In this document: positions 15,330 to 23,814 of the stretch, one piece after another
How positions within the stretch are numbered: position 1 is the stretch's first letter
How the letters are laid out: every line of letters starts with the position of its first letter
Virus record (IMG/VR): IMGVR_UViG_3300044612_003744
Coordinates: 1 to 45,631 of that record
Reading direction: 5' to 3' (one strand)
Source of the DNA: a virus
DNA: 45,631 nucleotides
The notes under the pieces: model-generated
The model's input: the letters and a program-made list of their open reading frames with translations, nothing else
What the model was told of the DNA's origin: nothing
Database searches by the model: none
Position numbers and translations under genes: made by a program

Positions 15330-16342
15330 AATTAAATAATTCCGACATATATGTTTTCTATCCATCTGTAAATTATTGGGTCGATAGATTAAAGAATAAT
15401 TCTTATTTTTCATATTCAAAATTATGCCATGCTTTTTGGAATGTTGCTGTTGGCATGGATCGTCAATTAAAAATGTTCAAAAAAATACACAATGAAAATT
15501 TCATTAACGAATGTATTGGCATGCTATGTGCGATACCAGTTGATGGTAATTATTTTCAAGGAATTTCCATATGCGAATCAAATTGCGAACATCAATCGAT
15601 AGATGAAATGTGTAATGCAGTAAAAAATCATTTACACAACAAAGAATTGTATTACGGTCTTATTTGGAAAAAATATTGTTTGAATGGTGTTGTTAAAAAT
15701 TTCATTTACGAAGTAAGAAATAAACATGTTGTTTTTGTGGGAATGCCTCATATTGCTAATGTTCCATTGACATGGGGACTTGATAATTATGAATTTTTGT
15801 CTGTAAATATTCTTGATGCAACTGAAAAGAGATATGAAATTTTGAATATTTTGAAAAATAAAAAAAATTCTGTTATTATTTTTCAATGTGGTGAGATGTT
15901 ATCATTTTGGTTAATAAATAAATTGCATGAATTGAAAAGCGACAATTTTTTAATTGACATGGGCAGATCTTTAGATGTTTTTTGCAATATGGACAATGTA
16001 GGAGAAGACACATTGAAATTTTTCCCAAATGTTGCAAAACCATATTGGAGTAGACAAAGTGATAATTTCAATAAATTCAATTCATATGAAAAAATAATAG
16101 TTCCATATAACAATAATTATTTTCAAAACATACTAATCAAAAAAATAAAAATTGCAACTGGATTTGATGTCGTGGAAAATGATACTGACAATACAAAAGT
16201 GATTATCAAGTTGCGTGAAGGAGAAAAAATAACTAGATACACACCATTAACTTGTTATGCTTTAACCTACAAATGCGATGATTTTTTTCTTATGCCAAAA
16301 TTTGAATGTTTATTTGATATAAATAAAACCATTAAATTGTGA
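15317..16342 (+). CDS. Unknown protein, possible GT-D-like glycosyltransferase
   Basis: 341 residues, overlapping the LRR gene by 13 nt. The C-terminal half has VVFVGMPHIANV, SVIIFQCGEML and NFLIDMGRSLDVF, a Rossmann-like pattern with a final D-x-G block reminiscent of bacterial GT-D (DUF1792-like) glycosyltransferases. The neighbours favour a glycan role. The N-terminal half is not recognised. Confidence 0.4.
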   Translation: MDKIKLNNSDIYVFYPSVNYWVDRLKNNSYFSYSKLCHAFWNVAVGMDRQLKMFKKIHNENFINECIGMLCAIPVDGNYFQGISICESNCEHQSIDEMCNAVKNHLHNKELYYGLIWKKYCLNGVVKNFIYEVRNKHVVFVGMPHIANVPLTWGLDNYEFLSVNILDATEKRYEILNILKNKKNSVIIFQCGEMLSFWLINKLHELKSDNFLIDMGRSLDVFCNMDNVGEDTLKFFPNVAKPYWSRQSDNFNKFNSYEKIIVPYNNNYFQNILIKKIKIATGFDVVENDTDNTKVIIKLREGEKITRYTPLTCYALTYKCDDFFLMPKFECLFDINKTIKL

Positions 16343-16361
16343 AAATAAGTTTTATTGTTTT

Positions 16362-17054
16362 TCAATCATTAGTTCTGTTTTTTGGATAACCACTATTTAT
16401 GTATGATTTTTCAGCAAGGTCATTATACCTTAAATGTGCTGTCAATCTTATCTGATCTGTTGAATTGATTCCACTTCTGTGAATGGTTAGATTATGAAAA
16501 ACAAGCACATCTCCCATTTCCATTTTTATGGGAGAAAAGTGCCAATCTTGTTTTTTTAGAACGGGAACACCATGGAAGTCCTCTTGCTCTAATGGGCCTA
16601 AATGGTGGCTTCCTTCTACGACTTCTAGAAATCCCAATTCACTGGTTATTGGTACAAGAGGAATCCAACAAGTAACCCCGTTTTTGCTTCCCAAGTTGCT
16701 ATGATAATCTTGGTGTGCTGGCAGTTTCCAATATGATTCATCAATGCTTGTTCTTGGAGAACTAAATGCAAGACATGGCTTAGTGTTGAAAGAGGGTTTT
16801 GATATTTCACATAGATTTTTCAATTCTGATAGTAGCTTGTCATCTGTGCCTAAAGAGTACAGTGAAATAAGTTTTTGTGTGGCAAGAGCGCAAGATTTGA
16901 ATCCTTGCAAATCATTTGAAAAAAGTTCAAATATATTTTGATTTATTTTCTTTTCTTCGCAATAAGAATTGAATACTGAAAAAATATCATTTCTAACTAA
17001 CTCAATTCTTTTTGGACAGAATAATTTTTTTAATAGAATATGACTGTTTTCCAT
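16362..17054 (-). CDS. Phytanoyl-CoA dioxygenase (PhyH)-like Fe(II)/2-oxoglutarate oxygenase
   Basis: 230 residues from the ATG at 17054 (the in-frame TTG at 17060 is less likely). The HxD metal pair is in LPAHQDYHSN, the distal His in VLVFHNLTIHRSG, and the 2-oxoglutarate Arg in RLTAHLRYND. CWIPLVPITSELGFLEVVEGSH is a typical PhyH core block. It would hydroxylate a small molecule, lipid or sugar. It is divergent from the sulfotransferase at 17087, with only 32 nt between their starts. Confidence 0.85.
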   Translation of the reverse strand: MENSHILLKKLFCPKRIELVRNDIFSVFNSYCEEKKINQNIFELFSNDLQGFKSCALATQKLISLYSLGTDDKLLSELKNLCEISKPSFNTKPCLAFSSPRTSIDESYWKLPAHQDYHSNLGSKNGVTCWIPLVPITSELGFLEVVEGSHHLGPLEQEDFHGVPVLKKQDWHFSPIKMEMGDVLVFHNLTIHRSGINSTDQIRLTAHLRYNDLAEKSYINSGYPKNRTND

Positions 17055-17074
17055 AATCAATAAGAGTTAAAAAA

Positions 17075-17082
17075 CATATATA
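17075..17082 (+). promoter_or_regulatory. Late-type promoter octamer CATATATA, 4 nt from ATG
   Basis: CATATATA, then ATTT, then the ATG at 17087; no ribosome site. Same spacing as at 7952. Confidence 0.45.
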
Positions 17083-17086
17083 ATTT

Positions 17087-17686
17087 ATGCCTTTGTGTCA
17101 TGACAAAAAAATCTGTCACATACACATCCCTAAAACTGGCGGGACAAGTGTTATAAATTATTTTCGCATGCCAAAAAATTTAGATAGTATGTTCGGCATG
17201 GACGGAAATAGTGAAAGAAGTCATTTCAGCCAATTAGAAATACAAGAAATTTGTGATATATCAGATTATTTCAAGTTTGTATTTATAAGAAACCCTTGGG
17301 ACAGATTGGCTTCAGAATTTGCGTGGAGAATGGCCGCAAGACCAAACAAGCATGGAATTCTAAACGATTTTAATGAATTCAATGAATTTGTTTCTGGATT
17401 AGAAGCAATTTTCGATGATATTGTAAATAAAAAATATCCACACAGAATATGCAATCACTTTTTTCCTCAAAATTGGTTTTTTTATTCTGTGGATTTCGTT
17501 GGCAGATATGAGACATTCAGAGAAGATTTGGAAAAACTTGGAAAAATGTTCAATATAGATCGTCTAATACCTCATGATAACAAGGCTAAAACGGTTGATT
17601 ACAGAATTTTGTATAATGAAAATTCTATTGAGATAGTTAAAAAATTGTATCATGATGATATAAAACTTTTTGGCTATGATTTTTAG
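17087..17686 (+). CDS. Sulfotransferase (Sulfotransfer_2-like)
   Basis: 199 residues. HIHIPKTGGTSVINYF (11-26) is the canonical PAPS 5'-loop and FVFIRNPWDRLASEF the 3'-phosphate motif; FVGRYETFREDLEKL matches the family's later block. Transfers sulfate to a glycan or similar acceptor. Independent of the sulfotransferase at 11408 in sequence. Converges with the next gene with 1 nt between stop codons. Confidence 0.88.
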   Translation: MPLCHDKKICHIHIPKTGGTSVINYFRMPKNLDSMFGMDGNSERSHFSQLEIQEICDISDYFKFVFIRNPWDRLASEFAWRMAARPNKHGILNDFNEFNEFVSGLEAIFDDIVNKKYPHRICNHFFPQNWFFYSVDFVGRYETFREDLEKLGKMFNIDRLIPHDNKAKTVDYRILYNENSIEIVKKLYHDDIKLFGYDF

Positions 17687-17687
17687 T

Positions 17688-18485
17688 TTAGTTGAATAAC
17701 ATGAAAATTCCCGTGGAACCATATCCATTACCGTTATAAAGCATATATTTTTCTTTCCTGCCATTTAGTTGAAATAGATATGGATAGCATTGCATATCTT
17801 GGTCCAGTTCATTTTTTGGAATGAATGGTTTAATTAATTTATTTTCATTTATAGAAAAAATTTCATAATTACTGTTTAGTTTTTTAATTGAGAAGTAAGA
17901 TATTCCATCGTGAATGCAACAGCGAGAAATGGCATCATTTTCACAGTTGGTTTTGAAATATTCTTGATCGTCAATAAAGTTGAAATTTGAGCTAGAAGTT
18001 GCGATTCGCAAATGATAGCAGGGTTTATCTTGATCCCAATGAGTACCGGCACAGTATATCATTTTGGTTTTATTGTCTTCTGAATAAACAAATGGAGAAT
18101 TGACGAGGCATGGAGCATTTTTATTTGTTGAGAAAACTGGGCCTGAATAAATTCTTTCAAGTTTTTCGTTTTCGTTTATCTGACAAACTCCTATGGCATG
18201 CGAATAAGGAACAGATTTTCTGAGATGCCATCCAGAGTAAAACAAATAATTTTCAAAGATGCAAGATGGCATCACGCCGCTGTCATCAAAGCTGCCCCTT
18301 TCTCCGGGCAATAGTGCATAAGGATCGTCATCAAGTAAACTGAAATTATAATCGAACTTTAGTTTGCCGATGTGGCTTATTCCATCTTTTCTCCAACTAT
18401 AGAAAATTAAAATGTATGAATCTTTAACGAATGGAGTTGGCAATTGTCCTTGCTTGTCATAAATTAATTTTTTATTTTTCCACAT
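17688..18485 (-). CDS. Five-bladed beta-propeller protein (GH43/GH130-like)
   Basis: 265 residues. Blade motifs include FDDSGVMPSCIFENYLFYSGWHLR, VPYSHAIGVCQ, SPFVYSEDNKTKMIYCAGTHW and DMQCYPYLFQLNG. The pattern is that of GH32/43/130-type propellers that sit in glycan gene clusters. Catalytic acids cannot be assigned with certainty, so hydrolase, phosphorylase or binding roles are open. Confidence 0.6.
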   Translation of the reverse strand: MWKNKKLIYDKQGQLPTPFVKDSYILIFYSWRKDGISHIGKLKFDYNFSLLDDDPYALLPGERGSFDDSGVMPSCIFENYLFYSGWHLRKSVPYSHAIGVCQINENEKLERIYSGPVFSTNKNAPCLVNSPFVYSEDNKTKMIYCAGTHWDQDKPCYHLRIATSSSNFNFIDDQEYFKTNCENDAISRCCIHDGISYFSIKKLNSNYEIFSINENKLIKPFIPKNELDQDMQCYPYLFQLNGRKEKYMLYNGNGYGSTGIFMLFN

Positions 18486-18517
18486 TGTTGTGAATTTTTG
18501 CTAGATTGCCAATTTGT

Positions 18518-19198
18518 TCAAAATTTAATTTCGCTGCTTTCTTTTACTCTTTTTGCCGGAATTCCAACCCAAACACCGCCTTCTGGCTCTAAATCACAAA
18601 CCACAGAAGCATCTTGGCCAACAAATGTGCTAGAAGAAATATGTGTATCATTTTTAGTACTACAATTTGTCCCAAGAAAACAAAAATCATCAATTCGGTT
18701 GTGACCAGCTATCACTACATTGCCAGAAATAAAATTATTGTTGCCAACTTTTGTGTGATGACCAATATGGCTAAAACTCCATATAACCAAGTTATCACCA
18801 ACCTCACAAAAAGGTTGTATGTTGCATCCTTCAAAAATAAATGCATTTTTGCCTATTTTTGCATTCCAAGTGTAAGCCTTGCTGCTAATGTAGCTTGCAA
18901 AGTTGTACCCCTTTTTTTCAATTTTATCACATATTTCGGCTTTCAATTTGTTCATCTTTGATGCATATATTGGCGCACTAAATAAAAATTTATCTGGAGG
19001 ATATTCTTTTTCAATGTCTTCAAAAGCGATGACTGGCAAATCATTAAAACGAGATTCTTTCAAATAAGCACCATCCACACAAAATGCGACAGGGACATAA
19101 TTAGAATCATTTCTGAAATAAAAACAAGCTAACTCGGCCATATCTTTATTGCCAAATATAATTATCTTATTGGTGTTAGTATTCAAAAATTCCTCCAC
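18518..19198 (-). CDS. NeuD/PglD-like sugar O- or N-acyltransferase, left-handed beta helix
   Basis: 226 residues. The N-terminus KIIIFGNKDMAELACFYF is the UDP-sugar-binding Rossmann part of the NeuD/PglD family. From about residue 110, hexapeptide turns (IGKNAFIFEGCNIQPFCEVGD, IGHHTKVGNNNFISGNVVIAG) build the left-handed beta helix, ending GGVWVGIPAKRVK. It would acetylate a sugar. There is no ATG start: GTG at 19198 is used here, and TTG at 19186 after GGAGG is an alternative. Confidence 0.88.
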   Translation of the reverse strand: MEEFLNTNTNKIIIFGNKDMAELACFYFRNDSNYVPVAFCVDGAYLKESRFNDLPVIAFEDIEKEYPPDKFLFSAPIYASKMNKLKAEICDKIEKKGYNFASYISSKAYTWNAKIGKNAFIFEGCNIQPFCEVGDNLVIWSFSHIGHHTKVGNNNFISGNVVIAGHNRIDDFCFLGTNCSTKNDTHISSSTFVGQDASVVCDLEPEGGVWVGIPAKRVKESSEIKF

Positions 19199-19216
19199 TC
19201 TTGATTTCCAGCAAAG

Positions 19217-19945
19217 CTATGAAAACATTTTCATCCAAATTCGCTCAAAGAAAAATCCATATACTTCATATTTGTTGATAAAGCTATAACAATTGAAGTA
19301 GAAGTTTAGGTCATGTTTTCTGATCGATTCTTTCTTGGTTGCAAATATACCAGAATAGACGAAATTAAAAAAATCTGTACCATAGTCTTCGTCTGGAAGT
19401 CCTATCATGTTGCAGAAGTGATGAATTACATCATCTCCGTGCTGCAATTCTTCGTGTTCTGACAAATAGGCAAAATAAACACCCTTAATTCCATCATCCC
19501 AATGTTTAACAGGACCAAGAGTATATCGACTTGCAGTTTCTACATAGTAAAGATCAAGATTGTTGTTTGTAACCTTCGGAGGAGGTAATTCATCCTTTCT
19601 CCAATAAACACTCATAGGCAAAAATTTAGAATCAAGACCCTCATTCAACATTTTATAAGTAAGTAAAGCAAAGTTTGGCGCATGTTCAAGAGGATTGCCT
19701 TGCGTAAATATTGTGATATCACTTAAATTATCATATTCTTTCAAAATATATCTAATATAAGTTTCTGATTCTCTTCCTGTGTTGTTGCATCCATTGTGAA
19801 CTATGACATTAGGATGTTTAAGTTCTTTAGGATTGATGATATCTTTGCCTTTATTGAATACCTCGATTTTGATTTGTTTTGGCATTAGTTCAAACCAACT
19901 CAAATCTTCTTGGTATCTTGCAACGATCATTTTTATATCATGCAT
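19217..19945 (-). CDS. DUF3431 family protein (glycosyltransferase-like)
   Basis: 242 residues. KMIVARYQEDLSWF, IEVFNKGKDI, NTGRESETYIRYILKEYDNL and DITIFTQGNPLEHAP are the DUF3431 family blocks, a group linked to polysaccharide synthesis. The ATG follows TTATATTGA without a ribosome site, as at 11408. The gene ends the glycan island. Confidence 0.75.
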   Translation of the reverse strand: MHDIKMIVARYQEDLSWFELMPKQIKIEVFNKGKDIINPKELKHPNVIVHNGCNNTGRESETYIRYILKEYDNLSDITIFTQGNPLEHAPNFALLTYKMLNEGLDSKFLPMSVYWRKDELPPPKVTNNNLDLYYVETASRYTLGPVKHWDDGIKGVYFAYLSEHEELQHGDDVIHHFCNMIGLPDEDYGTDFFNFVYSGIFATKKESIRKHDLNFYFNCYSFINKYEVYGFFFERIWMKMFS

Positions 19946-19957
19946 TCAATATAAGAA

Positions 19958-20824
19958 TTACTTTTTTCTTTTTTTAATTTCAAGAATCAGATTCTGCATT
20001 AGTTTTGTTGCTTTGTCGATTAGATTGCTTTTCTTGACATCGATATTATTTTGGCTGTATTTTTCCTTGTATCCAAAAACAGTGCCTTCAATGCAGTTTT
20101 CTGGCACAAAGATACCTGAATAACGACATTGATTTACAATTGGCATGATTGCTTCTTTGGGGTTAATATAACTATTTTGCTTGCAGTCAACCATGGATAG
20201 TGGTATTTTCCTGTTCACATAATCATCTGCTCCATCATCTCCGTGAATGAAAAATGCAGCGACTTTTCCTTCGTAATGGTTTTTCAGTAGGTCACGATAT
20301 TTTCCGCTTTGTTCTGCTGCTATGGTCAGCTTTGGGTTTTTTATGTCTTTTCCATAGATTTCTTTTGCTTGTTCTTGAGTAAGAGTGAGGTTGACGCAGA
20401 CAAGTCTGTCAAATAAGGCTTTGACTTGACTACTTGGTCCAGACCAATGAACAGGAGTGAAGACTACAAATCCATCGGCTTTTTTTAATTTTTTATAAAC
20501 ATCTTTTTCGTGCATAAGATCATTTGTTCCATCACCTTTATCATAACAATCACAAGGATAATGGCAATGAAAACCATTGCTTGTTCCGATGCAACCTTTA
20601 CATGGTCTAATTTGAGGATCAGTATCCATGACCTTTAGATCGATAAGAGTGATCTTCACTTCTTTGGTGATTTTTTGAATGGCTTCATTTAGAAGAAAAC
20701 TTGTCTTGCTATTTCCTCCAGAACACGAGTCTTTTGTTCTGGGGCTACCCTGAAATGCAACAATATTGATTTTGTCGTTATTATTGCCTGTTGCTTCTGC
20801 TAAATACTCAATAAAGCTAATCAT
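19958..20824 (-). CDS. FMN reductase-like flavoprotein with capsid-targeting-like N-terminus
   Basis: 288 residues. After MISFIEYLAE (1-10), almost the T4 capsid-targeting leader, comes NIVAFQGSPRTKDSCSGGNS, the FMN loop of NAD(P)H-dependent FMN reductases/iron-sulfur flavoproteins, then CKGCIGTSNGFHCHYPCDC (Cys cluster) and FVVFTPVHWSGPSSQVKALFDR. The predicted prohead-protease cut after Glu10 would leave the enzyme domain intact. It has GGAAG before the ATG and sits apart from metabolic partners. Inferred: a redox enzyme carried in the head. Confidence 0.8.
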   Translation of the reverse strand: MISFIEYLAEATGNNNDKINIVAFQGSPRTKDSCSGGNSKTSFLLNEAIQKITKEVKITLIDLKVMDTDPQIRPCKGCIGTSNGFHCHYPCDCYDKGDGTNDLMHEKDVYKKLKKADGFVVFTPVHWSGPSSQVKALFDRLVCVNLTLTQEQAKEIYGKDIKNPKLTIAAEQSGKYRDLLKNHYEGKVAAFFIHGDDGADDYVNRKIPLSMVDCKQNSYINPKEAIMPIVNQCRYSGIFVPENCIEGTVFGYKEKYSQNNIDVKKSNLIDKATKLMQNLILEIKKRKK

Positions 20825-20878
20825 ATTACTTCCAATTATAGTTTTTCTAATATATATATTTCGAGGAGATCAATAAAG

Positions 20879-21208
20879 ATGAGAAGTTACAAAGAGTTTC
20901 TTGCAGAAAAATATACAATTCGAGATTCTGGCGAGATTAATGAAGCAGTTGCCAAGAAAAAGGAAACTTCCAAGAAGAAGGAATCTGCCAAGAAAGACAA
21001 AAGCACAGACAAGATTAATTGCATGCAGGAAATTGTAGCTGAGTTGAAAAATACATTTAAGCATTACAGTCTTACGACAAGAAAATATGTGTGGGAAAAA
21101 TTAATTTCTACGAAAGGTAAAGAGCTTGTTGGCAAGTTGGTTCATGATCCAATGATCTATCGTACAACCAGTCCATTTACTCAATTGGTTACTGACACCA
21201 AAAAATAA
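20879..21208 (+). CDS. Small basic protein with capsid-targeting-like N-terminus
   Basis: 109 residues after GAGGAGATC. MRSYKEFLAE (1-10) is nearly the T4 internal-protein leader; cutting after Glu10 gives a very Lys-rich mature protein (KKKETSKKKESAKK). This composition is like T4 internal proteins packed with DNA. Divergent from the flavoprotein gene. No other domain seen. Confidence 0.65.
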   Translation: MRSYKEFLAEKYTIRDSGEINEAVAKKKETSKKKESAKKDKSTDKINCMQEIVAELKNTFKHYSLTTRKYVWEKLISTKGKELVGKLVHDPMIYRTTSPFTQLVTDTKK

Positions 21209-21241
21209 TTTGACATGAGCATGATGTTTTGGAATAATTGA

Positions 21242-21265
21242 ATACGCACAACCCGTGCGTATTTA
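21242..21265 (+). terminator. Hairpin between the basic protein and the exported protein
   Basis: Perfect 8-bp stem ATACGCAC (21242-21249), AACCC loop, GTGCGTAT (21255-21262), followed by a short TT. It lies 33 nt after the stop at 21208 and 15 nt before the ATG at 21277. Terminator or leader hairpin; the T-run is short. Confidence 0.5.
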
Positions 21266-21276
21266 TGGAGATTGAA

Positions 21277-21567
21277 ATGAAGAAGATTATGTTTTTGGCG
21301 ATTGCTGGCATTGGATTCTTCGGACTTGATGCCAATGCTGGCATTTTCAACAAGAAGAGCAAAACATGTTCTAATGGATCTTGCTCATCTAGCCAGACAA
21401 GTAGAGTTAGAACTGTTGTTGCGGCCCCATCTAAGGCACAAGCGCCAACTGCGCCTCAAAAGAAGGTGGAAGCTCCATCTCCTGTAAAAGCACAAGAAAG
21501 CAAGCCGGGACAGGCTCCCGCTCCTGTTAAGGCCCCTTCCAAGAAGGTTGCTGCTCCTCAGCAGTAA
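21277..21567 (+). CDS. Exported Ala/Pro/Lys-rich protein
   Basis: 96 residues from the ATG after GGAG. MKKIMFLAIAGIGFFGLDANA is a clear Sec signal peptide with an A-N-A cut. The mature part has CSNGSCSSS and then a disordered Lys/Ala/Pro-rich tail. No lipobox. Likely an envelope protein of unknown use. The frame from 21238 is longer but lacks a ribosome site. Confidence 0.6.
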   Translation: MKKIMFLAIAGIGFFGLDANAGIFNKKSKTCSNGSCSSSQTSRVRTVVAAPSKAQAPTAPQKKVEAPSPVKAQESKPGQAPAPVKAPSKKVAAPQQ

Positions 21568-21573
21568 TTTTAA

Positions 21574-21840
21574 TTAAGGTTTAGCTTGTGGTGCAGCAGG
21601 CGCAGGCCCGGCAGCGGGTGCTGCGCCTCCACCACCTCCCCCTCCGCCATCGCATGGTCCCGCTCCTCCTCCTTGACCACAAATGCGAATTTCCCCTGCC
21701 AAAGACCTAGGGGTTGGGTCTTTTGGGCTTGGTTTTGGTTTTTGGGGTGGATTGTCTCTTGGACCCGGTTTGAATGGATGACCTTTTCCTTTGCTGGAAT
21801 ACATTTCTTCTATTTGATTTAGCCAGTTCTTGAAATTCAT
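21574..21840 (-). CDS. Gly/Pro-rich protein with capsid-targeting-like N-terminus
   Basis: 88 residues. MNFKNWLNQIEE carries the aromatic pattern of the leader family with I-E-E as possible cut site. The rest is low complexity: KPKPSPKDPTP, then a polyglycine run and Ala/Pro tail. Its ATG is 4 nt after CGTAAATA on the minus strand, without a ribosome site. Probably a disordered head-internal protein. Confidence 0.5.
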   Translation of the reverse strand: MNFKNWLNQIEEMYSSKGKGHPFKPGPRDNPPQKPKPSPKDPTPRSLAGEIRICGQGGGAGPCDGGGGGGGGAAPAAGPAPAAPQAKP

Positions 21841-21844
21841 GTTA

Positions 21845-21852
21845 TATTTACG
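21845..21852 (-). promoter_or_regulatory. Late-type promoter box CGTAAATA, 4 nt from ATG
   Basis: On the minus strand CGTAAATA, TAAC, ATG (21840). It overlaps the divergent control region of the 21897 gene. Confidence 0.4.
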
Positions 21853-21861
21853 CTAACTTAA

Positions 21862-21869
21862 CATAAATA
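21862..21869 (+). promoter_or_regulatory. Late-type promoter octamer CATAAATA
   Basis: 27 nt before the ATG at 21897; the leader carries TAGGA as ribosome site. Confidence 0.55.
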
Positions 21870-21896
21870 ATATAAACTTTTTATCTTAGGAATTGC

Positions 21897-22472
21897 ATGA
21901 GCGAATCATTTCATGAATATGTTAACAACAGAGAAGATCGTCATTTGTTTGAACAAACTGACATTCCTATGAAGTTGATTACAGAAGCGATTGTGAGCGA
22001 AGGATTAAAGTATCACTTGGAAAATAATTTATCCCTTTCCAACACCGTGTTCCGATATGGAAGCGAAGCGTATTATACTTTGGTCAACGAAGTTCGTGAT
22101 CTTTATCGCAATAGACTTATAGAAATCAATGCTCATGATAAGTTTTTCATAGATACGGATTTGGGATGTGAAGCTGTTTATCATGGTCAGAGTGTAAAGC
22201 TTGATAGTCCTATGCGTTCATCTGGTCCTAAAAAGTATCAGGTTTTTGTGAACTCTGGCAGGAAAAATGCTCAAGGTGAAACGATTGCCAAAAAGGTTAC
22301 ATTTGGATACAGAGGTCTTAGTGTAAAAAATTACTCCGATGCAAGAAGAAAATCATTTCTTGCAAGACATAAATGCAATGAAAAGAAAGATAGGACAACT
22401 CCCGGTTATTGGGCTTGCAATGTAGGCAGATATGCTAAGAAATTAGGTTTGAGTTCATCAAAGAGATGGTAG
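21897..22472 (+). CDS. Phage head-associated protein with RRKSFxARHxC...YWxC motif
   Basis: 191 residues. The C-terminus SDARRKSFLARHKCNEKKD followed by TPGYWACNVGRYAKK is a motif I know from head/core-associated proteins of T4-like marine phages. The N-terminus MSESFHEYVNNRE fits the capsid-targeting pattern loosely, and LITEA (27-31) is a stronger protease site. A late promoter octamer and ribosome site precede it. Probably a core or internal head protein. Confidence 0.6.
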   Translation: MSESFHEYVNNREDRHLFEQTDIPMKLITEAIVSEGLKYHLENNLSLSNTVFRYGSEAYYTLVNEVRDLYRNRLIEINAHDKFFIDTDLGCEAVYHGQSVKLDSPMRSSGPKKYQVFVNSGRKNAQGETIAKKVTFGYRGLSVKNYSDARRKSFLARHKCNEKKDRTTPGYWACNVGRYAKKLGLSSSKRW

Positions 22473-22744
22473 ACAACAGTCACATTCCAGCAAAACAAGA
22501 AATCAATGATGGTGTCATTTATCGTTGTTTCAGCAAAGATGTTGATTCAGACGAGTTGAAATGGCATTGGGATGAAAAAGATCGTTTGGTTAAAGTCTTA
22601 AATGAAAATGATTGGCTATATCAATCAGATAACAATTTTCCAATTGTTTTGAAAAAAAATACAGAAATTTTCATTAAAGCTGGAGAATGGCACAGGGTAA
22701 TTAAAGGATCGACTGATTTGGAAGTTCGTGTTATTGAAAGTTAG
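22466..22744 (+). CDS. Small cupin-like protein
   Basis: 92 residues, overlapping the previous gene by 7 nt. WHWDEKDRLVKVLNENDWLYQ and IFIKAGEWHRVIKGSTDLEVRVIE give the two cupin-type beta blocks with His at the expected metal positions. Function unknown; minimal cupins often bind metal or small sugars. Confidence 0.6.
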   Translation: MVDNSHIPAKQEINDGVIYRCFSKDVDSDELKWHWDEKDRLVKVLNENDWLYQSDNNFPIVLKKNTEIFIKAGEWHRVIKGSTDLEVRVIES

Positions 22745-23103
22745 TTGCGACTAGGGATAATTTCCTCACATGAATCAAATAATCCTTTAACCGTATATTG
22801 TATTCTTTTATTTTCTATATCATCTTTACTGATAATTTCAGATAAAATAAAATCGTGAAATATACATTTACTTTTTCCTTCTTGAATAATGACGCAGAAT
22901 TTTTTTGATATAAGATTTACACTAGATAATTTATCAATGGCGAATTTATCATCAAAGCACATTGTGAGATTCTCTTCTGGGCATTCAGAAGGGAGTTTGG
23001 TATCGTATTTAATTAACTTAAACTCTGGTAAAATAATTTCCCAAGTGGCAGAAAGATGCCACTTAGCCGTTGTGTGAAAAAGTTCTCTTTGAAATGTCAT
23101 CAT
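22741..23103 (-). CDS. Hypothetical protein
   Basis: About 120 residues from the ATG ATG pair at 23103/23100; a longer frame to 23145 runs into the upstream gene. No recognised family. Beta-rich, with several Cys and a CIIFHDFIL-like hydrophobic strand, no signal peptide. It is just downstream of the LAGLIDADG gene on the same strand and may be co-transcribed. Confidence 0.5.
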   Translation of the reverse strand: MMTFQRELFHTTAKWHLSATWEIILPEFKLIKYDTKLPSECPEENLTMCFDDKFAIDKLSSVNLISKKFCVIIQEGKSKCIFHDFILSEIISKDDIENKRIQYTVKGLFDSCEEIIPSRN

Positions 23104-23120
23104 GAGGAGACTATAAAAAA

Positions 23121-23693
23121 TTATTCGTAAAATTGCAACATGCAAGTTGGTATTTTTGGTGCAACATACTTTAGAAACTCAAATGCGCCCTTGTTTGAAA
23201 AGACTATTTCATTCCTGTCTCTTGCTGTGCGTACTTCACAGTCGCAATCCAAAGAATTAAAATAATTTGCTATAACTTGACTGCCTTCTGCTCCAAACTT
23301 ATGAGTTCTGAGGTAAGATTTTCTTTTGCTTTTTTTGCCAGCATCGAGAAACCAAGTCATCCATGCCTCATCTGATAAAATGTCGAGCATTTCTTTTGTG
23401 ATGATCTTTTTCCCGTCCTTGTAAAAAATCCTGTAAACTTGGTTGAAAACAGGATAGGCTATGCTATAGCAGCGGAATGTATTTTTGTCTTTTTTAACAG
23501 TTTGATCATCAATTTTGAAAAAATCAGACAAAACTTCAATTTTATAATCTAGCCAAAGTTTGTTGCTATCCCTCATAGCAAGGTAGCAGTTTTTACCCCT
23601 ATCGGGTTTGATTATGGAAGAACCACCCAATATTGTTCCGTACAGAGTTTGTTTCTGCGATTCCTTAAGTTGAGGTCCAGATTGGTATGTCAT
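23121..23693 (-). CDS. LAGLIDADG-type homing endonuclease-like protein
   Basis: 190 residues after AGAGG. LYGTILGGSSI (about 18-28) is the first LAGLIDADG helix and MTWFLDAGKKSK (about 111-122) the second; YLAMRDSNKLWLDYKIEVL and FGAEGSQVIANYF are family linkers. The first helix lacks the acidic residue usually at LGDG (here LGG), the second keeps Asp. It may be a nickase, a regulator or a decaying copy. Freestanding between unrelated genes. Confidence 0.75.
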   Translation of the reverse strand: MTYQSGPQLKESQKQTLYGTILGGSSIIKPDRGKNCYLAMRDSNKLWLDYKIEVLSDFFKIDDQTVKKDKNTFRCYSIAYPVFNQVYRIFYKDGKKIITKEMLDILSDEAWMTWFLDAGKKSKRKSYLRTHKFGAEGSQVIANYFNSLDCDCEVRTARDRNEIVFSNKGAFEFLKYVAPKIPTCMLQFYE

Positions 23694-23774
23694 AATTTAC
23701 CTCTAATTATATACTTTTTTCGCAAGATTTTTTCCGAAAAATGATTATAAGTTTCAACAAAATAAGGCAGCAAC

Positions 23775-23782
23775 AATAAATA
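23775..23782 (+). promoter_or_regulatory. Late-type promoter box AATAAATA
   Basis: Lies 32 nt before the ATG at 23815, with TAAGGAG in the leader. Confidence 0.45.
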
Positions 23783-23814
23783 TAATGTTCTTTTCTTTAT
23801 AAGGAGAAATATAA

